A stretch of DNA of 64,000 nt from Lasiosphaeria ovina (lineage: Eukaryota; Ascomycota; Sordariomycetes; Sordariales; Lasiosphaeriaceae). Position 1 is the stretch's first letter. Every line of letters starts with the position of its first letter. Below the pieces are notes generated by a model. That model was not told the DNA's origin, did not search any database, and worked only from the letters and a program-made list of their open reading frames with translations. Of the stretch, positions 42,299 through 50,910 are shown in pieces. The stretch lies in assembly GCA_033439765.1 (NCBI GenBank), contig JAULSN010000015.1, positions 62,001-126,000 on the forward strand, read 5' to 3'. Both the position numbers and the translations under genes were made by a program.

Positions 42299-44096
42299 CT
42301 ACGACTGCAAGATCGTCTCGTCCGCAGGCAGCTTTCCATCAATGAGAAAGGTATCAATAGTCTTGCTCGTGTCCCCGAGCAAGACATAGCTAGTATGCCC
42401 CGTGCCATTCCGCCAAAGATTGACAGCGTTGGGCATTTGCTCACGTAGCCCCACGGCCCGTATGGCGCTAGTTTCCGGGTCGAAAAAGGCGTTTACAATC
42501 AACACCGGTGGCAGCGTGGCAATGCGGGCTGCGTCCGACGCTCGTCACGGCGGGTTCGTCAGCGGCGTTGGCCATCTAATACAGGTTATGCATCACACAC
42601 ATTCATAGGGCAACAGTGAAAGTGGATATTTAATTAATGCAGGTTGTCTTAAATTGTCTGAATTGTCTGCAGAAGTAGGACCAAAATTGAAGGTTCTGTT
42701 GGTCCTACTTATAGCTGGGAACCTAGCCTTGGAATGAGGCTGAGTGGCCTTAAAATGAAGCCATTGCGAGGTCTGTAAAGCAGGTTATGATGCCCGAGGT
42801 TTGTTCATGCCCGAAATACGAGACTGTTTGCTCATGGTTGTATTTTACGAGGGCAGGCCTGTTGGTAAGGCCCGGGCGACATTATAGCAACGTCGAGAAA
42901 CTCGCAGACACCTTTGTTTAGCGGCGTTAGGCTAGCCGCCACGTCTAACACGCGCCTTACATCTCCTGCCGTTTTGAGTGGTGTCCCGTGACAGGTCGCG
43001 GCGTAGTATGCGTACCGTATCGTATTGTGCGAGCTATTGGCCTGAGCCAGCCGAATGGATAGTATTGTGGCGTTGCCTTGAACGGCCTGCGCTAGCAGCT
43101 CCGACAAGACCACTCGGCCGGGAAGACCGAGGGCGGGGAGTGGACCCTGAGCGACGAATAAGGACTAAATATTGTTGATGATGTCCTCGCCTATCACTTC
43201 AAGTTTGCAGGGTAAAGTGATGCAGTTGGCTGGGATCACGTTGCCCGTGGCCGTGAGCTTGGCAAAGATGCCTCGGACATCCTGGCCACTGAACACGCAG
43301 CTTTCGTCCGTCTCGCACCACTCAAAGAACTCCTCTAGCGTGGCTTGATATGTGATGGCCTCGGTCATAGCTGTGTCGATTCCGGCAGAACGACGGTCTA
43401 CGGCTCCGTCCAATTCCATTCTCCTCACCCTGTCGGGGTAGAGTTCTGCATATGTCCGGCCTAGGACCGTACCGCAGGATATGCCGTAATAACGAAATTT
43501 ATCGGCACTTGAGTCCAGGGCCTGGCGTACGAGCCCGAAGTCCTCTATAGTCGATACAGCGTCCATAAACTGGAAGAGCTTGTCAGTCTATTGATATAGC
43601 TGTTTTCGAAAGCTTTATTGAAGGCCAGTGTCCTGGCGAAACCAGCGTCGCTGCCTGCATCCAGTAACTGGGGTTTTGGGTTGAAAATATCCGGATCGCA
43701 CAGGGTACGATTGCTGTAGCCTATGCCCCGCGGGTCAACACCGATAGCATTTTGTCGCTCCAAATATTGCCGCCTTTCTTCATGCTTTCGAACCAACTGC
43801 TTGCCGCTCCGCCTAGGCCGCCTATATTATGGAATAGGCTCCCGTGCGAATTCGTACCGTTGGCCTTGAGGCGAAAGATCGCCAGGTTGAAGGACCCCGT
43901 CGGGGTGAGCGTGATCGATGGGGGCTGTAAGACTACAGCAATCTACTCCTGCCGGGAACTTGGAGTCGAAGCCATTGGCACAAGGGGCAGTCCATGTTAT
44001 TGTGGGGTGGGTGTAGGCGTCATCTGCTGCTGCTGTCAAGGCAAGTAGGAGAAAGAGGAGCGCCTAGGCGGTGGACGGGCCTGTGTTTGATTTCAT
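42299..44096 (-). pseudogene. Disabled S33-type serine peptidase / alpha-beta hydrolase with TAP-like C-terminus
   Basis: Starts at ATG 44096 with a signal peptide interrupted by TAG at 44064-44066. Then come TWTAPCANGF, a shifted frame with SLFHNIGGLGGAASS (oxyanion-loop region), another with IGVDPRGIGYS, then VSTIEDFGLVRQAL and the nucleophile elbow YYGISCGTVLG. The frame is stopped by TAG at 43165-43167 and continues as PGRVVLSELLAQ. The TAP-like C-terminal domain PETSAIRAVGLREQMP...NGTGHTSYVLLGD is recognisable at 42299-42505, cut off by non-coding DNA at 42510-42830. At least three frameshifts (near 43850, 43760 and 43590) and two stops make it non-functional. The intact ancestor would be a secreted proline-iminopeptidase or tripeptidyl-aminopeptidase-like enzyme. 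Confidence 0.85.
42673..42710. repeat. Perfect 12-base inverted repeat (hairpin)
   Basis: AAGTAGGACCAA and its exact reverse complement, separated by 14 bases. It lies in the non-coding segment that interrupts the dead S33 hydrolase. It could be a foldback element, the end of a small mobile element or a chance hairpin; no target-site duplication was recognised. Confidence 0.7.
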
Positions 44097-45232
44097 CGTG
44101 TCAGGTGGCTGAGTGGAGAGGAATGGTAAGAAATTGTCATAGGATGTAGGGTTATTTGTTTAGAGAGGACTGCCGTTGGGTTGTCGTTTGAGTAAAACAT
44201 GCTGAGGGCCTTTGACTGTTAAATAGTTTTGTGAGATGTTTAGAAAAATATCTTGAGTAAAGGAGTGCTAACGTGATTGGAATAGGTCATTATGACTTGT
44301 TCGTAAGTCCGTCCGTGCAAGTGTACAGGTGTCTTCATTCATAACCAATAACGATAGTTCCTTACCCTCCGTAGTTTATCCTAATTAGGCCGTCTAACTA
44401 CTACTTTATTCTTAGTTTATCTTCGTCAACGCCGCCTATTATACGCCGCTTATGAAAAGGTGGAGTAATTAGGTCTATACCCTAGATCCTGTATAGCTCG
44501 TATTCTAATTAAAGCTAGGATTAGTCTAACTACGACCATGTAGATTTCTAGTAGGTCACGCAAGCTGACTGAGGCTTGGATTGATTGGTGTGTGCTGGAT
44601 CAGGGAGATGGCGAGCGATGAGCTTGTTCGTGAGGGATGGTCCTGCGAAAGAGCGATCCTGTGCAGCCAGACATTTCGTGCGCTTTATGTGCCCTGGGCG
44701 AAAACTTTGATCTTGCATGGCGGTGGTAAGGTTCGTGAGCCGGCCGGTATGACTCAGTCGGTGCCGTTCACTTTTTGCTGTACCGCGGCAAATGCCTGTG
44801 TCAACCTTTAATGTGCACGTGGTGATGGGTATGAGCCATTTCACTTTTGTGATAAATCTAACTATAGATAACCCTCCTTAAAGCAAGTCTTAATTATTAA
44901 AGCAGACGAAATATAATATAGATTTCTAGAATATACCATATAAATAGTCATATAAAGGTAAGGATTCCTAATATCTCATTATTAGCGATACTAACCTCTA
45001 CGGTATTTTAACGACTAATTAGGACTTTAATAAGTAAGGTGGTACTAAGAATAAGGTAAAAATAATGCGCACCACCCGGCCCCTCTGTCCGCTCTCGTCC
45101 GAGGGCACGACTATGATTTGCTCCGGACCCATGACCATGTTGCTAAAGTACTCATGCTGCGACAGCATTGCAGGGTACCGGACGTCATGGGTGAGCGATA
45201 CGCCGTTGGCACTGGATGGGCTGGTATCAGCG
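44097..45232. other. AT/TpA-rich region, probable RIP-mutated repeat relic
   Basis: Strongly AT- and TA-rich, above all 44380-44540 and 44850-45065, with no long coding frames. The bias resembles RIP-mutated transposon DNA and contrasts with the GC-rich genes on either side. A short minus-strand frame at 45019-45237 (HDVRYPAMLSQHEYFSNMVM) looks protein-like and may belong to the next gene. Confidence 0.45.
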
Positions 45233-45479
45233 TTCATGGCTCAAGAAACACGATCAAGATAGGGCGGGTGTGTACGTACACTACGTTAAAGCTTAGACTA
45301 ATATACTTCTCAATGGAGGCTATAAGGTTTGTTGTTACGTTTTGCGAAAACACCTCGACAAAGGCCTTGGGTGCGAAACGGGCAAGCGCCTCAGTTGGGC
45401 CCTTGATTGGGGGTGAGGGGACTGAGTCCTGGGCCGTTGCGACGGCAACAAAGAAAGAGTACGTGATCTGGAACTTCAT
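45233..45479 (-). CDS. N-terminal exon of a secreted hypothetical protein, probably incomplete or decayed
   Basis: From ATG 45479 the frame reads MKFQITYSFFVAVATAQDSV, a signal peptide, then GPTEALARFAPKAFVEVF and NVTTNLIASIEKYISLSFN before running into GTAGTGTACG, a weak donor-like sequence. Beyond it on the same strand, 45019-45237 encodes HDVRYPAMLSQHEYFSNMVM and EQIIVVPSDESGQRGR, which could be the C-terminal part. No acceptor joins them in phase, so either the model is wrong or the gene is broken. Family unknown. Confidence 0.35.
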
Positions 45480-45699
45480 TTTCAGCTGCGAGTGTGCAAG
45501 ATGGAGTCCTTTAAAGCGGTCTTTTGTGCTACTGTGGGACTTTGAGCGGGAGTAATCAACTTTCCATCTGGTGGTGATCGTGACCTTTGAGACTACTAAT
45601 TGAGTGGAGAACTGGTGACGGTTGAGGGCGGAAACGTCGGTATCTTTATAGTATAGTCCCAGCACCCCTCAAAGGGCTCCATGGACCCTTTCCCAGGAC

Positions 45700-47027
45700 T
45701 CAGAAAGCATGACCGCATATATGCCTCCAGATGAACGGCTTCAATACCCGCCGTTGAAAATGATACGCTGCGTTCTCGGCCTCGAAGAGGTCGTGGTACA
45801 GGTCGAAGAAGGTCGGGTACGACTTGATGGCGAACTCGAACGGCACGCCCCTGGCCGTGAGCTCGTCGAGGAAGGGCTGCAGCATCTCCTGCAGCTCTGC
45901 CATCGTCTTGCCAATGCCGACAAACGGGCGCGCGCGCAGCGTGAAGGGCATCATCTCATAGTAGACGTACAGTCCATTGTCGACAAAGTGGTTGGACCAC
46001 TTGTGGAACACGTCAAGGCCGTCGACCCACAGCGTCGTGCCGTTGACGTACAGTGTGGCACCCGACGAGGCCAAGTCGGGGAACGTCTTCATGGTCACGG
46101 ACAAGATCACAGCAAACGACGCGGGGCCGCCGCCCTTGAGCGCCCAGAACAGGTCGGCGTTCTGTTGGGCATTGACCGCGAGGTAGTCGCCTGCAGCCGT
46201 GATGACGTCAAAAGCGAGGACATTGTCGACGGCTATTAATCCATTGCAGTATTTGATCAGCTACCACGTGGTCTTGGTTGTCGTTTTGGCCTATCTAGTT
46301 GCCTGATTCTGAACCCGGAACAGACCAGGAAGAGAGAAGAGAAGAGAAAAAGAAAAAGACAAAGAAAAAGGGGAAAACATACACATGCCCTTGAGGGTAG
46401 TCCACGGTCCGTGGCCACCGCCCTGGATAAACCCGCCGGCGATGCCAACCGTGGCGCACTCGCCCGTGACAACAACCAGAGGCGGGCAGAGAGCATGGCC
46501 CTGGGCGAGGATCTCGCCGCCCTGGACGCCGGCGCCAATGGTGACGGCGGTGCCGCGGTACGAGCCGGGGCCGGTGTAGCTGTCAAGCCACATGACCGAC
46601 TTGAAGCTGTGCGTGTTAATGATGAGGGATCCGTAGCCGGTACTGCGGCCAATGAAGTCGTGGCCTGTATTGCGCACGATTAGTCTGATGTTGTTGCGGC
46701 GCGCAAAGTCGATGCCGGCCTTGATGTGCTCCTGGCTGGTTGCCATGATGACGTAGATGCCGTAGTATCCCAGCGTGCAAGCATCGGCCGGGTTGGCCGT
46801 GGGCCGGCACGTCTCGTTGGTGAAGTAGGTCCAGAGAGCGGCACCTGGCTTCTCGACGCTGCAAGGGAGGTAGGGAGTGAATTAGCCGCCATTCCAACTA
46901 CCCTCCCTAGGTACTGAGCAGGTACCTAGACTCAGATACACACAAGAATGCCGCCAACCGCAGTCTCGACGAGAGCGGCAACGGCCGCCGCCCTTAAGAG
47001 CGAGGCGAGCATGTTCATGTTCACCAT
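45700..47027 (-). pseudogene. Truncated secreted FAD-linked (BBE-like) oxidoreductase
   Basis: A signal-peptide exon from ATG 47027 (MVNMNMLASLLRAAAVAAL) is followed after a short intron by EKPGAALWTYFTNETC, CTLGYYGIYVIMATS, NNIRLIVRNTGHDF (FAD-attachment region), GAGVQGGEILAQG, VVTGECATVGIAGG and GGGHGPWTT. After a second intron (donor GTATGT near 46378, acceptor TAATAG near 46233) come VDNVLAFDVITAAGDYL and DLFWALKGGGPASFAV. Compared with this family, about 70-100 residues are missing between the signal peptide and the first domain, and the C-terminal third including the BBE segment is replaced by an unrelated tail ending at 45700. Intact homologues are secreted flavin oxidases of alcohols, sugars or secondary metabolites. 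This copy is probably dead. Confidence 0.75.
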
Positions 47028-48297
47028 TTCTGCAGATTCAAACCCCGAGATCAACAAAACAAGCTACAGGCACTAAATGACACGCAGCTGAGACTGGACG
47101 GGGGAATAAGGGAAGCGAGCCGCTCTAGCAGCAAGACGGCAGGCATCCACGGTATAAATATCACAGATACCTTAAGATCTATCCCAGTTTTCCTACGTGG
47201 GAGCTCCGCTGCTGAATTTCGAATGTTCTATTCAGGGTCCGTCCTAGAGGCTAGCTGCTTGCGTTGTTCTACCCTAGGCTGGGTTTAATCTCGACAGCCG
47301 AGCTGGCATACAAGCAATTGCTGCAACCAAGTCCCCGGCAGCTCCGTCCAAGTAATATCCCCGACGGCGCTAGTGCACGTCTAGAAGCGTGGGTTCCATG
47401 GCGGACATGTGGACTAGACGCCTTGGCGGTCCCTAATTCGGAGCGCGTTCCCGAGCACGGCGCCCGCCCGGGTCCGCAGTGCACTGTGGACTGATTGTGC
47501 GTAATTACCCTGTGCTCATGTGCTCCATAGTCCATCATACCCATAGCCGGCCTGCCCTGGCCATACCTAATAATCCATTTGGTCACGCGGCTGCACTGCA
47601 GCGCAGGTGGGTCGCGGACGGGGCGGGATGAAAAGTAAACAACCTAGTTAATGCGGAACAGAGAGACATTCAATTCAATGCCAAGTTGAACTTTGGACGG
47701 TAATTTCCTACATGTGGACATGGAATGGACATGATCCAAAGTTGGCCAGCTTGGCAGTGTCAGTCTTGTTTTGGTCCGACACGCCGATTACTTTGCACGG
47801 CCGTATTGGCAGCCACCCGGCCCGGCAATTGGAGCGCCTGTTTATCCCTCAAAAGTTGGGTCCGACTCTGAAACGCCAAAGTAGCCGGCCCACGCCGGCC
47901 ACACGCCGGGCCCCGGTGATGCGGGCCCACCAAGCCACCAATCACAAGGCCGGATCGTGAGATACTTGAGACGAAGGCAGCAGTCGGGCTACCGCAGCGT
48001 CGGCCCATCGTCGGCCCATCACCCACCGCCGTGGGCCGGCCCGGGTCGGGGTCCCGTTCCCGGTCCCGGTCTTGGACAATTCTTTCAGGGAACACAAACT
48101 CGGGTGCCTGACGTCCCCTGGGCTGCTTGTCAGTCCACAAACCCAGCAAACCTAACTTATATAAAGAAGAAGCCATTTCGCTTCGCGCCACGCAATCCAT
48201 GTTTGCTCCATCCCAATTTCGAGTTCGACTCAGTTCACATAATTGCACGATTCCAGTTAGTATCTACCAAGTCCAGAACTACCTACCTTAGGTGCAC
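47028..48297. other. Intergenic region between divergent genes
   Basis: Promoters of the FAD oxidoreductase relic (a TATTTATA box near 47154-47161 on the minus strand) and of the AA9 gene. No gene seen. Confidence 0.5.
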
Positions 48298-49044
48298 ATG
48301 TTGCTAAACGACGCACTCCTGGCTCTGCTGGCTCTTGCCACGGCAGCCTCGGCCCATACCACCATGAGTCGCGTTTTTGTCAACGGCAAAGACCAAGGAG
48401 AGGGCAAGAACAAGTACATCCGATCCCCAGTTAATGATGGGCAGGTCCAGCTGCAGCTAGACAAGACGAACAACACCACGCCCTTCATAGCCTGCAACAG
48501 CAAGGGCAACATCGCCGTGCCCCAGTTTGTCAAGGCGTCGCCGGGCGACAAGCTGACCTTTCAGTGGTCCCGCGACGACCCAAAGGAGCCAGTAATCGAC
48601 CCATCGCACAAGGGGCCCATCCTCACCTACATTGCGCCCTTCTTCGCCACCGGCTTTGGCGACGGGCCCATCTGGTCCAAGATTGCCGAGGAGGGCTTCG
48701 TGAGTCCCGCGTGGGCGACCGAGAAGATGCGGAACTTTACTGGCGGCAAGGTCGACTTCAACCTACCCAAGACGCTAGCCCCGGGCAAGTACATGGTGCG
48801 CCAGGAGCTGATCCCGCTGCACCTTGCCGATAAACGTGGCGACATAGAAAAAACACGCGGCCCCGAGTTCTACCCTAGCTGCGTCCAGTTCGAGGTTGTC
48901 GGCGGCTCTGGCACCGCAGTTCCGAACCAGAACTTCGACTTCAACAAGGGCTACAAATTCACCGACCCCGGTTTCGACTTCAACATTCATATTCCCTTCA
49001 CCACGTATCCTATCCCGGGCCCCCCCATTTGGGATGCGAAGTAA
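48298..49044 (+). CDS. AA9 lytic polysaccharide monooxygenase
   Basis: Single-exon, 248 residues from ATG 48298. Signal peptide 1-19 ends ...ATAASA, leaving His20 as mature His1, the first copper ligand of the histidine brace. The second ligand is His104 in DPSHKGPILTY, and the axial Tyr is Tyr192 in EFYPSCVQF. Cys66 and Cys195 could form the conserved disulfide. These features place it in AA9 (formerly GH61), secreted copper enzymes that oxidatively cleave cellulose and related glucans. The second-sphere His is kept (His175 in PLHLA), but the usual Gln two residues before the axial Tyr is Glu190, and the loop between them (ADKRGDIEKTRGP) is longer than usual. There is no CBM1. Substrate and regioselectivity cannot be inferred. 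Confidence 0.88.
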   Translation: MLLNDALLALLALATAASAHTTMSRVFVNGKDQGEGKNKYIRSPVNDGQVQLQLDKTNNTTPFIACNSKGNIAVPQFVKASPGDKLTFQWSRDDPKEPVIDPSHKGPILTYIAPFFATGFGDGPIWSKIAEEGFVSPAWATEKMRNFTGGKVDFNLPKTLAPGKYMVRQELIPLHLADKRGDIEKTRGPEFYPSCVQFEVVGGSGTAVPNQNFDFNKGYKFTDPGFDFNIHIPFTTYPIPGPPIWDAK

Positions 49045-50910
49045 ACACGGGTTGGGACATGGAGGCTTGAGAAGGGACGGAATTGCCGAGTCTTGTGCGT
49101 TTAACCCTAGGGGCAATCAGGGTAACACATGCATCTGTAACTAATACGTATTAACTTCCACGAGCGGAATGGGATAATGGCAGGATTTGACAACGTGGCT
49201 CGTGGTTTGAAATTTATTGCAAGCCTGTGGGAATTGATCAGTGAACCGAGTCTGGAGCAACGATAGTTACCTTTTGAAATGAAGTCCATCCCAGCCGCCT
49301 TCGCAACCGAGGGCGAGGTCAGACATTCGGGAGATCGGCATCTGGTGTCTGTCGCGAGATGGATGCCGTAGTCTCGGAGATGAGCATTCGATGAAAGGCT
49401 GCGAGTACTAGAGTCGAGATGCCACGTCAAGGCTTGTGTCGGAGCCAAGTTTTGATCTGGGTGTGTCCTTCAGCCTCGGTTGGCACTACCAACACTCAAA
49501 CAGTTGGTTGACTAGGTTGGTGGGGGTGCATGCCGTCCGGGTCAGCGGTGTAGTCGAGGATGACAGTTGCCATGTTTTACACGGCCTTGCCAATTTCGCT
49601 CGTGTTGGTGTCGACGATGGGCCTGACACGGCACACCGGGGCCGTCTATTGTTTGAAGTTTGAAAGAAACCACCACTCGCCGCCCGTATGCCGCCTGCAC
49701 GTTGGCTGACAATTGAAGCCAACGCGTGACACGAAATCACTCCTGTCATCGCAGGGAGCTGGGACCGGGAAAGCCTGCCCCCATTTGAGCGCCGTGGAAG
49801 AAAGCCAAGTTGCCAAGGTGTCGACGCAGCCACAATACGGACTTTTATCAAGTCCGCGTACTATTTCTATTCAGGTTTCACATACAAAATGGGGCTCCTC
49901 AAATGGATGATGTGCGCCCGTCGTTGTTGGCAAGCTGTGGGCCAATATCCTTGTTGGGTTGGGGTCTTCTGGTCAAACTGAACTGATTAGATGCCTAATC
50001 GAGCAATCGTCCCGCCTCTCTCATTGATGAGAAAGTTCCTGCCGTGCCGAACAGAGAGCGCAAGTGTTTCGGATGACATGGCACAGTCTTTAAGCTTTAT
50101 TCAAAATAGTGCACACATTTGCGCGCCTCTATTCGCTTGATTACCTATGGCACGGTGAGCGCCGACGAGTCTGGTTGGTCAATGTTGCTCTGCTTTGCCC
50201 GAATCCTTTTGGGCCTCATCGGGCTTTTCCCAAACCCAACTCGGAGCACCCTAGGCCCGAATACCTAGGTAGATACCTGACTTTTGGTGGTGAAGGCTAT
50301 AAGCCAATTCCTATGTTGTTTCACAAGGCAGAAGAAGGTGGCTCCACAATCGAGTCGAAAACAAAAAGTTGGGTCACCAACAATGGAGAGGTGATGATCG
50401 GTTGGCTAGAACTAATAATAGAAATCTCCCATTTCTCAATCCTTATTCCATGTCGCTCCTTGTCCACGCCGCGCCGAGCTTTTGTTGGCGACGACTCCAG
50501 AGAGGGAGATAATGCAGGGATATGGCCCATCCTCAATTCGAATGTGACGGGTGTGGAGTGGGGAGTAGGCACCTAATGAAGGTTGGCGGTTTAAATCATA
50601 TCGACATTATAGGCCTATATGTAAATTTATAATCAGAAGTATTCGTCTTATTGTACATTACCTATGCAGCGGTCTGCCTACGATCTTGCCGACGGCGGAA
50701 AATCGAAAGTGGTATTCGGGCCCTCCACAACAAAAACTATCAAAGACGCAAACAAGAACCAATAACAAGCCAACCGTCAGGCTTCAATGCCGTGAACATG
50801 GTATCTCGGAAAATTTGGCAGAAACAAGAAATCATCCCACAGAAATGGACAAATACGCCGACCCCCAGCCGCTGCCTCCATCGCCACACACAGAAGCACT
50901 GTTGCACTCC
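49045..50910. other. Convergent 3' region, no gene seen
   Basis: 1.9 kb between the AA9 gene and the kinesin. Several short open frames, none with domain, signal peptide or splice logic. Confidence 0.5.
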
